Source: Microbacterium esteraromaticum (GTDB lineage Bacteria; Actinomycetota; Actinomycetes; Actinomycetales; Microbacteriaceae). From it: DNA of 64,000 nt. A model generated the notes under the pieces. That model saw only the letters and a program-made list of their open reading frames with translations, was not told the origin of the DNA and ran no database searches. The position numbers and the translations under genes were made by a program. The stretch lies in NCBI RefSeq assembly GCF_017303215.1, contig NZ_JAEMWU010000002.1, positions 1-64,000 on the forward strand, read 5' to 3'. How positions within the stretch are numbered: the first letter of the stretch is position 1; every line of letters starts with the position of its first letter. Positions 17,377 through 26,397 of the stretch are shown here, one piece after another.

Positions 17377-18765
17377 ATGCGCGTCGCAGTGATCGGAGCC
17401 GGCCCGGCCGGCATCTATGCCGCCAACATCCTGACCGCCGAGTACGACGGCGCCAGCGTCGACGTCTTCGATCGGTTGCCCGCCCCCTACGGGCTCGTGC
17501 GCTACGGAGTCGCCCCCGATCACCCGCGCATCAAGGAGATCATCCGCGCGCTGTCGCTCATTCTGGCCAAACCCGGCATCCGTTTCGTCGGCAACGTCGA
17601 GTACGGGCGCGACATCACCCTGGATGAGCTGCGGATGTTCTACGACGCCGTCATCTTCGCCACGGGCGCCGCGGCCGACCGTTCGCTCGACATTCCCGGC
17701 ATCCACCTGCCCGGCAGCTTCGGCGCCGCCGATTTCGTCTCGTGGTACGACGGGCATCCCGACGTGGCGCGGGACTGGCCACTGGATGCCCGGCAGGTCG
17801 CCGTCATCGGGGCGGGGAACGTCGCGCTCGACGTGGCGCGGATGCTCGCCAAGACCGCGCATGAGCAGCTCGTCACAGAGATCCCCGACAACGTCTATGC
17901 GGGGCTCGCGGCCAACCGCGGCACGGACATCCATGTGTTCGCGCGCCGTGGTCCCGCGCAGTTGAAGTTCACTCCGCTCGAACTGCGCGAGCTCGCGCAC
18001 TCGCCGACCGTCGACGTCGTCGTGCACCCGGAGGGCTTCGAGATCGACGAGTCCGGCGAGCGTGCCGCCCAGCAGAACCGTCAGACCAAGCAGGTGCTCA
18101 ACACGCTCATGCAGTGGCTGGGCGAGCCTGCGGGCGACAAGCCGCATCGTATCCACCTTCACTTCTGCGAAGCGCCGGTGGCGGTACTCGGCGACGAGCG
18201 GGTCGAGGGGCTGCGCACGGCGCGCACCGAGCTGCGCGCCGACGGCACGGCGCACCTGACCGAACAGCACACCGACTGGCCGGTGCAGGCGGTCTACCGC
18301 GCCGTCGGGTACCTGTCATCGGCAGTGCCGGACGTGCCCTTCGACGCCGAGGCCGGGGTGATCCCGAATCGTGCGGGGCGCGTCGTCGGTGACGACGGTG
18401 CTGTGGTGCCGGCCACCTATGTCACCGGCTGGATCAAGCGCGGCCCGGTGGGGTTGATCGGTCACACCAAGTCCGATGCGGCCGAGACGATCGCCAACCT
18501 GCTCGCCGACCGTGACCGGCTCACCCCCGCGCCCTCGCCCGACCCGGATGCCGTGCTGGCCTTCCTCTCGGGCAAGGGCATCGTGCACACCGACGGCGCC
18601 GGGTGGGCCCGACTCGACGCACACGAACGTACGCTCGGTGAGCAGGCGCAGCGCGCGCGGATCAAGGTCGTCGAACGCGACGAGATGGTGCGCATCGCGC
18701 GAGCCGAGCACAGAGCCGCTGTGTCACCCCCACTGGTGCTGGCCGAGCCACCGCGACTCCGCTAA
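17377..18765 (+). CDS. fprA: NADPH-ferredoxin reductase, FprA type
   Basis: A 462-residue flavoprotein that passes electrons from NADPH to ferredoxin, related to adrenodoxin reductase. The FAD-binding GxGxxG is at the N-terminus (VAVIGAGPAGIYAA), followed by APYGLVRYGVAPDHPRIK, a hallmark of the family. The NADP-binding fold follows at VAVIGAGNVALDVARML. The C-terminal FAD contact is YVTGWIKRGPVGLIGHTK. A good GAGGAG site precedes the ATG. The iron box upstream suggests derepression under iron limitation, possibly to reduce ferredoxin for siderophore release or haem breakdown. Confidence 0.92.
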   Translation: MRVAVIGAGPAGIYAANILTAEYDGASVDVFDRLPAPYGLVRYGVAPDHPRIKEIIRALSLILAKPGIRFVGNVEYGRDITLDELRMFYDAVIFATGAAADRSLDIPGIHLPGSFGAADFVSWYDGHPDVARDWPLDARQVAVIGAGNVALDVARMLAKTAHEQLVTEIPDNVYAGLAANRGTDIHVFARRGPAQLKFTPLELRELAHSPTVDVVVHPEGFEIDESGERAAQQNRQTKQVLNTLMQWLGEPAGDKPHRIHLHFCEAPVAVLGDERVEGLRTARTELRADGTAHLTEQHTDWPVQAVYRAVGYLSSAVPDVPFDAEAGVIPNRAGRVVGDDGAVVPATYVTGWIKRGPVGLIGHTKSDAAETIANLLADRDRLTPAPSPDPDAVLAFLSGKGIVHTDGAGWARLDAHERTLGEQAQRARIKVVERDEMVRIARAEHRAAVSPPLVLAEPPRLR

Positions 18766-18775
18766 CGTCCGAAGC

Positions 18776-20053
18776 ATGACCGCCGTGCTCACCGTGCTGC
18801 TCGCCCTCGGCGTCTGGAGTGCGCTGTCGGGACGCCTGCAGCGTGCGGGCGTCACCGCGGCGCTGTTCCTCGCCGTCGTCGGCGTGCTCGCCGCCGTCGT
18901 GCTGCCCGAGGCGTTCGACTTCGACATCGAGCCCTCCGTCGCCGAGCGCATCGCCGAGGTGGCGCTCGTGCTGCTGCTGTTCAGCGACGCGATGCGCATC
19001 GACCTGCGGGCCCTGCGTCGACAGGTGATGTGGCCCAGTCGGCTGCTGCTCATCGGCCTGCCGCTGACGATTGCGGCGGGCATCGGTGTGGGGCTGCTCG
19101 TGTTTCCCGATATCGCCGTGATCTCGGTGATCCTGATCGCCGTCATGCTGGCGCCGACCGATGCCGCGCTCGGGCAGCGGGTCGTCGAAGACCAGGCCGT
19201 ACCCCCGCGCGTGCGCCAGGCCCTCGACGTCGAGAGTGGACTGAACGACGGCATCGTGGTGCCGCTGTTCCTTGTTGCGCTGTCGATCGCGAACGCCGAG
19301 CTCGAGGCGAGCATCCCGTCTGCCGTGGCGGCGAACGTCGCCGCTCAGATCGGGTGGGGTCTCGTCGCCGGGGTGGTCGCGGGCGTCGCCGGCGGGATGC
19401 TGTTCCGCCTGGCCGAAGCGAAGGGATGGTTCGATGAGCGCTGGCGCCTGATCTTTCCGCTCATCGCCGCTCTGAGCGCGCTCGCGGTCGCCGAGATTCT
19501 CGGCGGCAGCGGCTTCATCGCCGCGTTCGTCGGCGGACTCGCGTTCGGCCGTGCGGCTGGCCCATCGCGCACGCACGCCGGCGTGTTCACCGAGAGCGCC
19601 GGCGACCTGCTCGCCGCGGTGACGTGGGTGATCTTCGGCGCCGTGGCCGTCACGCTGGCGTTGCCGTTGATCACATGGCAGGTGCTGTTGTACGCCGTGC
19701 TGAGCCTGACCCTGGTGCGGATGCTGCCGGTCGCGCTGGCCTTGAGCGGCCGCCGCGTGGGAGCGCCGACGGTCGCCTTCATCGGCTGGTTCGGTCCGCG
19801 GGGGCTGGCATCGCTGGTGTTCCTGCTCATCGCGATCGGGGAGGGGGTGCCCGGCGACGACGTCGTCGTCCCCACGATCGTCACGACCGTGGCACTCAGC
19901 ATCCTGTTGCACGCGCTCACGTCGGTCCCGTTGATCGGCCGCTATCACCGGTGGGCGCAGTCGCGGGCATCCGCCGACCCGCTCGCGGCCGAGGCCGTGC
20001 CGACAGACGTACCGCGCCGACGGCACGAGTCCCGTGGTTCGATAGCGGGATGA
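18776..20053 (+). CDS. Na+/H+ antiporter, CPA1 family
   Basis: A 425-residue cation/proton antiporter with about 12 membrane helices. The ion-binding region shows LAPTDAALGQ and, in the next helix, DVESGLNDGIVVPLFLVAL, the ND pair of the CPA1/NhaP group. GWFGPRGLASLVFLLIAIGE is a further family block. It starts 10 bp after fprA and overlaps the following phosphotransferase gene by 4 bases, so the three are likely co-transcribed. Cytoplasmic pH or sodium control is its expected role. Confidence 0.9.
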   Translation: MTAVLTVLLALGVWSALSGRLQRAGVTAALFLAVVGVLAAVVLPEAFDFDIEPSVAERIAEVALVLLLFSDAMRIDLRALRRQVMWPSRLLLIGLPLTIAAGIGVGLLVFPDIAVISVILIAVMLAPTDAALGQRVVEDQAVPPRVRQALDVESGLNDGIVVPLFLVALSIANAELEASIPSAVAANVAAQIGWGLVAGVVAGVAGGMLFRLAEAKGWFDERWRLIFPLIAALSALAVAEILGGSGFIAAFVGGLAFGRAAGPSRTHAGVFTESAGDLLAAVTWVIFGAVAVTLALPLITWQVLLYAVLSLTLVRMLPVALALSGRRVGAPTVAFIGWFGPRGLASLVFLLIAIGEGVPGDDVVVPTIVTTVALSILLHALTSVPLIGRYHRWAQSRASADPLAAEAVPTDVPRRRHESRGSIAG

Positions 20054-20967
20054 CCGTCGACGCACGCACCCTCGTCCAGCGCCTCTGTGGCCCGCACGCG
20101 CGCATCGAGCGCACCTTCGAGGGGTTCTACGCGAAGGTGCACGTCGTTGATGTGGGCGACGGTTCGCGACGGGTCGTGAAGTGCTTCCACCGCCGCGGCA
20201 TCGCCGAAGGCGAGGCACGAGCGCTCGCGCGGCTCGCGGCGGCGACACCCAGCGGGGTCGCGGTGCCGCGGGTGCTGCAGGTGGAACTGGGCGGTGAGCC
20301 CGAGACGATCGTGCAGACGTACGTCGACGGCACCGCGGTCGCCGACGTCGAGATCGAGGCGTCGGATGCCCGTGACGCGCTCGCCGAGCAGATCGTCGTC
20401 CTCGTCGAAGCCTGGTCCGCTCACCGGGGAGAGGCGTTCGACGACAGGCAGGGGCGTGCGCATGAGCGGTTCGCCGACAGCTTCCGCGCCGACGTCGCCG
20501 TGCTGTCGGCGTGGCTGGGCACCGCCGAGGGGGAGGAGATCGCCACGGACGTGCGAGAGGGGCTGTACGCCACGGTGACGCTGATCGACGACCTCCTCGC
20601 CCCGCTCGAGGGCGATCCGCCCGTGTTCATCCACGACGACTGCCACGCGGGCAACTTCCTCGTCGATGACGACGGAGCGCTGTGTGGTGTCATCGACCCC
20701 GGCGCGGCGCGGTTCAGCCACCGCGAGATGGACCTGTTCCACCTCGCCGACGCGGCCCCGCAGCTCGAACTGTGGAACCGCGCGGCGGCGCGGCATCCGC
20801 TCCCCGCGGGTGGTGAGGCGCGACGACTGCTGTTCAGCCTGTGGGATGACGTCTCGCACGCGCGCCTCGCCGGATGGCGCGACGACGACTGGTTCCGCCG
20901 CAAGCTCGACGCCTTCGACGGCGCGCTCAGGACTCCGACTCGTCGCGGCCTGCCCACCAGCCGATGA
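20050..20967 (+). CDS. Aminoglycoside phosphotransferase-family kinase
   Basis: A 305-residue APH/choline-kinase-fold protein. The ATP-binding Lys is likely in SRRVVKCFHRRG. The catalytic loop is FIHDDCHAGNFLVDDD (H-x-D...N), followed by the metal-binding CGVIDPGAARFSHREMDL. The substrate cannot be told: members phosphorylate antibiotics, sugars or small alcohols. It starts inside the antiporter stop (ATGA), and its last 41 bases overlap the convergent GntR-type gene. Confidence 0.85.
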   Translation: MTVDARTLVQRLCGPHARIERTFEGFYAKVHVVDVGDGSRRVVKCFHRRGIAEGEARALARLAAATPSGVAVPRVLQVELGGEPETIVQTYVDGTAVADVEIEASDARDALAEQIVVLVEAWSAHRGEAFDDRQGRAHERFADSFRADVAVLSAWLGTAEGEEIATDVREGLYATVTLIDDLLAPLEGDPPVFIHDDCHAGNFLVDDDGALCGVIDPGAARFSHREMDLFHLADAAPQLELWNRAAARHPLPAGGEARRLLFSLWDDVSHARLAGWRDDDWFRRKLDAFDGALRTPTRRGLPTSR

Positions 20968-21604
20968 CGTGGCCGATGTGGCGATGCATGACAGCCTCTG
21001 CCTGTTCACCGTCACCGGCTTCGAGAAGATCGAGCAGCTCGTGGTGCTCGGCCGCCGAGATCGACAGCTCTTCCGTCGCCAGCATGCCGGCCAGGCCGGG
21101 CAGACGCGTCTCTTTGCGCAGCTGCGAGATCAGGCTCGTCAGCCGTGGGTTGTCGCTGTGCGCATTGACCGCTTCGTGGAAGGCGCGATCGGCTTCGAGA
21201 TAGCTCGTGAGGTCGCCCTGTGCGGCGCCGGCGACGATGGCATCGGCCGTCTCGCGCAGCTCGGCGAACGCCTGAGCCGGGATCTCGCCGGCGAGTTGAC
21301 GCATCAGCGGCGGCTCGAGCAGGCGGCGCACCGCGACGATGTTGGCGACGTCCTCGTCGCGAACCGTGGTGACACGGAACCCCTTGTTGCGCACGGCCTC
21401 GACGAAGCCGAGCTTCTCGAGGTTGAGCATCGCCTCGCGCACCGGGGTCGCCGACACGTTGAACCGTGCGGCCAGCGCCGGGGCCGAGAACAGCTCACCG
21501 GCGGGCATCTCTCCCGAGCGGATGGCGGCCTCGAGGGCGACTTCCACGCGCTCTCTGAGATTCTGCACCGGCGGGAGCGGGGTGACGACGGAGAACTGCG
21601 ACAT
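20927..21604 (-). CDS. GntR-family regulator, FCD subfamily
   Basis: A 225-residue repressor with an N-terminal winged HTH (LRERVEVALEAAIRSGEM, then LAARFNVSATPVREAMLNLE, LGFVEAVRNKGFRV) and an FCD effector domain. The FCD metal-site residues are visible: Asp/His in ADRAFHEAVNAH, His in SAAEHHELLDLLE, and a C-terminal HRHIGH. It is the last gene of the leftward peptide/DapA operon and probably its regulator. The two shared 14-bp motifs at 22.6 and 30.9 kb are the best operator candidates. Confidence 0.9.
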   Translation of the reverse strand: MSQFSVVTPLPPVQNLRERVEVALEAAIRSGEMPAGELFSAPALAARFNVSATPVREAMLNLEKLGFVEAVRNKGFRVTTVRDEDVANIVAVRRLLEPPLMRQLAGEIPAQAFAELRETADAIVAGAAQGDLTSYLEADRAFHEAVNAHSDNPRLTSLISQLRKETRLPGLAGMLATEELSISAAEHHELLDLLEAGDGEQAEAVMHRHIGHVIGWWAGRDESES

Positions 21605-21625
21605 GTGTTTGGCCGATCAGAGAGA

Positions 21626-21660
21626 CGTAGGCAGTGCCATTTGGTATGGCACTGCCTACG
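21626..21660. repeat. 35-bp perfect inverted repeat between the DapA-like and GntR genes
   Basis: Arms CGTAGGCAGTGCCAT and its exact complement flank a 5-base loop TTGGT. It fills the short gap between two co-directional genes. In RNA it would be a very stable hairpin without a strong T-run on the transcribed strand (TCTCTCTG follows), so it could be an attenuator, a processing or stability element, or an operator for the GntR gene. The symmetry is certain; the role is not. Confidence 0.7.
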
Positions 21661-21673
21661 AAACTAGCACCGG

Positions 21674-22579
21674 TCAGGCGCCGTAGCCCTTTGCGGCGGC
21701 CTCTTCGGTGTCGGCGATGATCCGATCGGCGACGTCCTTCGGCAGGGGCAGGCGCGGCGGACGGCTGGGGCCGCCGTACAGGCCCAGAACGTCCATCGAC
21801 AGCTTGATCGACTCGACGAACTCGGTCTTCGTGTCCCATCGCAGCAGCTTGTGCAGGTCACGGTAGATCACCTTCGCCCTCTCCAGATCGCGGACATCGC
21901 CCGAGGTGGAGAGGCGGTACAGCTCGACCGTCGCGCGCGGGATGGCGTTCGGGTACCCCGCGACCCATCCCACGGCGCCGGCGATGCCGACTTCGAGCAC
22001 GCTGTCGTCGGTGCCGATCAGGATGTCGATGCTGGGTGCGAGCTCCCTGATCTCGTAGATGCGGCGCGGATCACCGGTGAACTCCTTGACACCCACCATG
22101 TGGCCCGCCGCGTGAATCTCGGCGATCAGGTCGGGAACGAGGTCGACCTTGGTGTCGATCGGGTTGTTGTACCCGACGATCGGGAGCCCGGCCGCGGCGA
22201 CCGTCGCGTAGTGGTGCTTGACCTGTTCGCGGTTGGCCCGGTACGTGTTCGGGGGCAGCAGCATGACGCAGTCGGCGCCGGCCTCGGCCGCCTGCTCGGC
22301 CCAGTGCGCGGACTGCAGAGCGCCGTAGGCTCCGACTCCCGCCATCACCGAGAAGCCCTCCGGTGCGGCGTCGACCGCCGTGCGGATGACCTGCGCGCGC
22401 TCCTGCTCGCTCAGGTTCTGGTACTCGCCGAGAGAGCCGTTGGGAGCGATGCCGTCGCAGCCGTTGTCGGCCAGGAACCGCACGTGCTCTGCGAACCGGT
22501 CGTAGTCGACGGAGAGATCCTCGGTGAACGGGAGTGCCGACGCGACGATCACGCCGTGCCAGGGAGCCTTCTGAGACAT
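21674..22579 (-). CDS. Dihydrodipicolinate synthase (DapA)-family lyase/deaminase
   Basis: A 301-residue class I aldolase-fold enzyme. The Schiff-base Lys is in MVGVKEFTGDPRRIYE and the catalytic Tyr in LPIVGYNNPIDTKVDL. The usual GTTGE motif reads APNGSLGEYQNLS, so it is unlikely to be the lysine-pathway DapA. The family includes N-acetylneuraminate lyase, sugar-acid aldolases and the pyrroline-4-hydroxy-2-carboxylate deaminase of hydroxyproline breakdown. The last is attractive here because the operon encodes two proline-type peptidases, but this is inference. ATG 22579 has an AAGGAACAAGG site directly upstream. Confidence 0.85.
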   Translation of the reverse strand: MSQKAPWHGVIVASALPFTEDLSVDYDRFAEHVRFLADNGCDGIAPNGSLGEYQNLSEQERAQVIRTAVDAAPEGFSVMAGVGAYGALQSAHWAEQAAEAGADCVMLLPPNTYRANREQVKHHYATVAAAGLPIVGYNNPIDTKVDLVPDLIAEIHAAGHMVGVKEFTGDPRRIYEIRELAPSIDILIGTDDSVLEVGIAGAVGWVAGYPNAIPRATVELYRLSTSGDVRDLERAKVIYRDLHKLLRWDTKTEFVESIKLSMDVLGLYGGPSRPPRLPLPKDVADRIIADTEEAAAKGYGA

Positions 22580-22624
22580 CCTTGTTCCTTTCCGGCAGGG
22601 GCGGCACCTGCGCCGCATATGCCA

Positions 22625-22638
22625 TGTAACATACTACA
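22625..22638. promoter_or_regulatory. 14-bp operator candidate, copy 1 (DapA-like gene)
   Basis: The sequence TGTAACATACTACA matches 12 of 14 positions of TGTAACATAGCACA at 30909-30922. Both read TGT-N8-ACA. It lies ~46 bp upstream of the DapA-like start and overlaps the stop codon of the M24 gene (22634-22636), so an internal promoter or regulated point is likely here. The FCD-type GntR protein of the same operon is the probable binder. Confidence 0.55.
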
Positions 22639-24121
22639 GGACGGAATCCATCCAGTGCTCCAGTCCCGCCGCATCGATCGGCAAAGCGGCGCTGAGCACC
22701 TCATGGCCCTCGGGGGTCACGACGACATCGTCCTCGATACGGACCCCGATGCCGCGAAGCTCGGGCGGTACAGTCTCATCCCAGGCGTGGAAGTACAGCC
22801 CCGGTTCGACGGTCAGTGCCATCCCCGGCCGCATCCGCGCTTCGAAGTACTGCGCGTACGACGCGGCGCCGCAATCGTGCACGTCGAGCCCGAGATGATG
22901 CCCGACCCCGCACACGATGTACCGCCGATGGTGCTGCCCCTCGGCGTGCAACGCCTCATCGACCGAGACCGGGAGCATGCCCCAGTCATGCAATCCCTGC
23001 GCCAGCACTTCCATGCAGGCCGTGTGGAAATCACGCCAGTCCCGACCCGGTGCCACGGCGGCGAGCCCAGCCCGGTGAGAGCGTTCCACGAGGTCGTGCA
23101 CCTCGCGCTGCGCCGTGCTGAAGCGGCCGCTCGCGGGGATCGTGCGCGTCACATCCGCGGTGTACCCGCTGCGGTTCTCCACTCCCATATCCAGCAGCAG
23201 CAGGGCATCCGGATCGACGTGGCCGTCCGCGCGGACCCAGTGCAGGATCGGGGCGTTCGCCCCCGACCCGACGATCGACGCGTACCCCGGCGCCTGACCG
23301 ACCGTCCGCGCATGCCGGTCGAAGGTGCCCTGCAGCCAGCGCTCGCCGCCGGAGCGCACCGCCTGCGGGATCTCGCGGCGCACAGCGGCGAATCCATCGA
23401 TCGTGTGGGTCACCGCTGAGCGCAGTTCGGCCAGCTCCCAGGCATCCTTCTCGATGCGCAGTTCAGCCAGCGTGCGTGTCAGCAGCGGTGAGCGGTGGCG
23501 GCCGCCCAGACGCGCGCCGGTGCCGGCACCGACGACGGCGTGACCCGCGATCAGTGCGTCGGTGGGGACGCTCAGCTCGTCGAGCGTACGCACCTTCAGA
23601 TCGAGAGCGGATGCCAGCTCTGCCGCACCCGGAAGTGGGCCGACCCACAGTTCGCCATGCGCAGCATCCGCGTGGAACGCCGCAGCACCCGGACGGGCCG
23701 GGGGAGTGATGTACAGCGTCGCATCGTGACCGCCCGCGGCGGGCGTCATCACCAGAACGCCATCCTCGACCGCGAATCCGGTCAGCCAGAGGAAGTCGCT
23801 GTGTGCCCGGAACTCGAAGAAGTTGTCGTGCACCCGCGCCTGGGCGCGTCCGGCCAGCACGACCAGCGACTGCCCGGGCATCGCGTGCGACAGCCGCTCG
23901 CGGTGCCGGCGGGCGGCGTCGGCCGCGCCGGGCTCGACCCGCGCCGTGCGGTCGGCGTCACCCCAGCCGGTGCGCATCCACTCGGCGAAGCCAGGAGCCT
24001 TCGCCAGAGACGGCATCCGAGGGTCGGTCGTGGCCGAGCGCGGATTGGGGATGCTCCCCTCCCAGTCCACGACATGGACGGTATCGTCGTAGCGGGCGCC
24101 GTGAGTGTGCGTGCCGGTCAA
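22634..24121 (-). CDS. M24-family metallopeptidase, Xaa-Pro aminopeptidase type
   Basis: A 495-residue aminopeptidase P-like enzyme, removing N-terminal residues next to proline. The N-terminal creatinase-like domain includes FFEFRAHSDFLWLTGF. Pita-bread catalytic residues can be read: Asp in LLLLDMGVENRSGYTADVTR, His in VCGVGHHLGLDVHDCG, Glu in LTVEPGLYFH and Glu in GIGVRIEDDVVVT, matching D-D-H-E-E. TTG 24121 was chosen because AGGAG lies 7 bases upstream; nearby ATGs are out of frame. It starts just after the S33 peptidase stop. Confidence 0.9.
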   Translation of the reverse strand: MTGTHTHGARYDDTVHVVDWEGSIPNPRSATTDPRMPSLAKAPGFAEWMRTGWGDADRTARVEPGAADAARRHRERLSHAMPGQSLVVLAGRAQARVHDNFFEFRAHSDFLWLTGFAVEDGVLVMTPAAGGHDATLYITPPARPGAAAFHADAAHGELWVGPLPGAAELASALDLKVRTLDELSVPTDALIAGHAVVGAGTGARLGGRHRSPLLTRTLAELRIEKDAWELAELRSAVTHTIDGFAAVRREIPQAVRSGGERWLQGTFDRHARTVGQAPGYASIVGSGANAPILHWVRADGHVDPDALLLLDMGVENRSGYTADVTRTIPASGRFSTAQREVHDLVERSHRAGLAAVAPGRDWRDFHTACMEVLAQGLHDWGMLPVSVDEALHAEGQHHRRYIVCGVGHHLGLDVHDCGAASYAQYFEARMRPGMALTVEPGLYFHAWDETVPPELRGIGVRIEDDVVVTPEGHEVLSAALPIDAAGLEHWMDSVL

Positions 24122-24125
24122 TTCA

Positions 24126-25442
24126 TCACTCCTGATCGTCGGTCGAGCGTGTGCGCGCCGTGCCCCCGAGTCGTCGCTCGAGTGCGGTGAAGAGACGGTC
24201 GGCAACGCCGGCGCGCGCGATGCCGTCGTGTTCGTGCTCGTTGGTCACCCAGGCGTGCAGACCGCCCAGGTGTGCTGCCGTGTCGAGCGAGAGTCCGGCA
24301 TCGACGTACATGTCGTCGAAGTAGACGACTGCTTCGACGGGCACCTCGTTCGCACCCAGACGCGCGTGGTCGTACAGCTCGATGGGCCACTCCCGTGTCG
24401 CGAGCTCTTCGACGCCCGCGCGGAACCCGCGCAGCGCTCTGATCTCGTCGAACATCCACGGAAAGACCATCTCCCCCGTGAACAGCAGCGGGCGGGCTGT
24501 ATCCGAGAACTCTTCGTGCTTCTCGCGCTCGGCCTGAGCCGCCCACGCGGTGGGGCCAGTGCCGTAGATGCTCTCCTGCAGCGCGATGAACAGCGGGTTC
24601 GTCGCGAACGCCGTCGCCGAACCGACCGTGGCGAGGAACGTGTCACTCAACCGCGTCTCGGCGCGATCGGCGAACGCTTCGTCGAACAGCCAGTGCACCC
24701 GGTCGGGCCCCGGGGCCATGCCGAAGTCGAAGCCCAGCGTCTGCAAGCGTCGCACGGTGAGCCGGTCACCGTCGGGCAGCAGCACCTCGTCGTCGGCCAG
24801 CAGGTCGGCCACCCGCCCGATTCGATCGACCAGGTGCGGTGCGCGCTCGCGGAACAGCCGGTTCTTGCCCGCCACGCGCGGGAACGTGCGACGGTAGACC
24901 TCGGCGGCGTCCGGATGCAGCGAGGGCAGCCCGCCCGCCACGGCCGAGGCGACGATCGCCTGCGGCGCCGTCGACAGGTAGTGCAGGGTGAGGAAGCCGC
25001 CGTAGCTCTGCCCGATCGTCCACCATTGCCGACCCTCGTAGTGGGTGGCGCGCAGCGCCTCGAAGTCGCGCACGATGGCATCCGCCCGATGCAACGAGAG
25101 GCGTCGAGCCGCCTCGCCGGCCGGCATGCTCGCGAACTGCGCGCCCGACAGCGGCGTCGAGCGCCCCGTGCCGCGCTGATCGGGCATGATCAGCCGGAAT
25201 CGCGAGAGCGCAGCATCCATCCAGGCATCGCGGCCCAGCGGGCGCGTGCCTTTGCCGCCCGGCCCGCCCTGCAAATGCAGCAGCAACGGCAGGTCGTCGT
25301 TCCGACGCTCGGCCGCGACGAACTCGCGGGCGAAGATCTCGATCGTCTCGCCGTCGGGATCGTTCCAGTCGAGCGGGACGGTCGTCCACACGTCGCGGGC
25401 GACGATGTTGTCGCCGATGAAGTACCAGGCGTCAGTGTGCAC
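24126..25442 (-). CDS. Alpha/beta hydrolase, proline iminopeptidase-like (S33)
   Basis: A 438-residue S33-type peptidase that would release N-terminal proline. The oxyanion HGGPG-like block reads LLHLQGGPGGKGTRP, the DQRGTGRS motif is present (MPDQRGTGRSTPL) and the nucleophile elbow is TIGQSYGGFLTLHYL. The C-terminal catalytic His may be in NEHEHDG. No signal peptide is seen, so it is cytoplasmic. The GTG at 25442 overlaps the permease stop by 11 bases. With the M24 enzyme it suggests that imported peptides are proline-rich. Confidence 0.88.
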   Translation of the reverse strand: MHTDAWYFIGDNIVARDVWTTVPLDWNDPDGETIEIFAREFVAAERRNDDLPLLLHLQGGPGGKGTRPLGRDAWMDAALSRFRLIMPDQRGTGRSTPLSGAQFASMPAGEAARRLSLHRADAIVRDFEALRATHYEGRQWWTIGQSYGGFLTLHYLSTAPQAIVASAVAGGLPSLHPDAAEVYRRTFPRVAGKNRLFRERAPHLVDRIGRVADLLADDEVLLPDGDRLTVRRLQTLGFDFGMAPGPDRVHWLFDEAFADRAETRLSDTFLATVGSATAFATNPLFIALQESIYGTGPTAWAAQAEREKHEEFSDTARPLLFTGEMVFPWMFDEIRALRGFRAGVEELATREWPIELYDHARLGANEVPVEAVVYFDDMYVDAGLSLDTAAHLGGLHAWVTNEHEHDGIARAGVADRLFTALERRLGGTARTRSTDDQE

Positions 25443-26397
25443 GAGTTCTCACCCGGGAATCGAGCAGCGCGTAGAACAGGTCGACCACGAGGTTCGACAC
25501 CGCCACGAAGACGCCGCCCAGCAGCACGATGGCGATCACCACCGGACGGTCCTGCATCGAGACGCTCGAGATCGCGAGCGCTCCCACGCCCTGCAGACCG
25601 AAGACCTGCTCGATGACGATCACGCCACCGAGCATGAGGCCGATGTCGATCCCCAGCTGCGTCACCAGCGGCGGCATCGCGCTGCGGAACGCGTGCACAT
25701 AGATCACGCGGCGTTCCGTGAGGCCCTTCGCGCGCGCGGTGCGCACGTAGTCCTCGCCGAGCACATCGAGCATCTGCCCGCGGGTCAGCCGCGCGTAGAC
25801 GGCCGCCGTCACGAGCGCGAGCGTCAGCCACGGGAGCATCAGATGCCAGGCCCACTGCAGCGGATCGGTCGTGAAGGGAACGTAGCCGGACGGGGGGAAC
25901 AGTGTGATCCCGAAGCGAGTGGGCAGGAAGTACAGCGTGTATAGCGCGAGCATGCCGAGCACGAATGTCGGAAAGCTGATGCCGACCAGCGCGAACGCCT
26001 GTCCGAGCCGGTCTCGCACGCTGCCGGGGCGCTTGGCCGAGGCGAGACCGATCGGAATGCCGATCGCGAGCCAGACCACGACACCGCCGAACACCAGCGA
26101 CATCGTCACCGGAATGCGGGACATCACCAGCTCGGCCACCGGCAGGCTCGAGCGGTACGAGTACCCGAGATCGCCCTGCAGCAGGCTGCCGAGAAAGATC
26201 AGGTACTGCTCCCAGATCGGCTTGTCGAGCCCGAGGTTCACCCGGATCTGCGCCATCAGCTCTTCGGTGGCCTTATCGCCGGCGATGATGCGGGCCGGGT
26301 CGGACGGCGTGACGTAGAAGAGCACGAAGACGAAGATGCTCAGCAGGAACAGCACCAGCAGGCCGAAGCCGATGCGCGAGAGGATGTAGCGGATCAT
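25432..26397 (-). CDS. Peptide ABC transporter permease, DppB type
   Basis: A 321-residue permease of the second peptide importer. Visible family features are LFYVTPSDPARIIAGD at the N-terminus, NLGLDKPIWEQYLIFLGS, GDLGYSYRSS and the EAA loop TARAKGLTERRVIYVHAFRS. It overlaps its DppC partner by 4 bases (ATGA) and the S33 gene by 11. It forms the channel with the next entry. Confidence 0.9.
   Translation of the reverse strand: MIRYILSRIGFGLLVLFLLSIFVFVLFYVTPSDPARIIAGDKATEELMAQIRVNLGLDKPIWEQYLIFLGSLLQGDLGYSYRSSLPVAELVMSRIPVTMSLVFGGVVVWLAIGIPIGLASAKRPGSVRDRLGQAFALVGISFPTFVLGMLALYTLYFLPTRFGITLFPPSGYVPFTTDPLQWAWHLMLPWLTLALVTAAVYARLTRGQMLDVLGEDYVRTARAKGLTERRVIYVHAFRSAMPPLVTQLGIDIGLMLGGVIVIEQVFGLQGVGALAISSVSMQDRPVVIAIVLLGGVFVAVSNLVVDLFYALLDSRVRTRAH

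Noticed and set aside
18662..20248. Open frame of 528 codons opposite the CPA1 antiporter
   Set aside because: Antisense to a clear transporter; no domain and improbable composition.
21674..22579. The DapA-family gene as lysine-pathway dapA
   Set aside because: It lies in a peptide-uptake operon, and the usual GTTGE motif is changed to NGSLGE.
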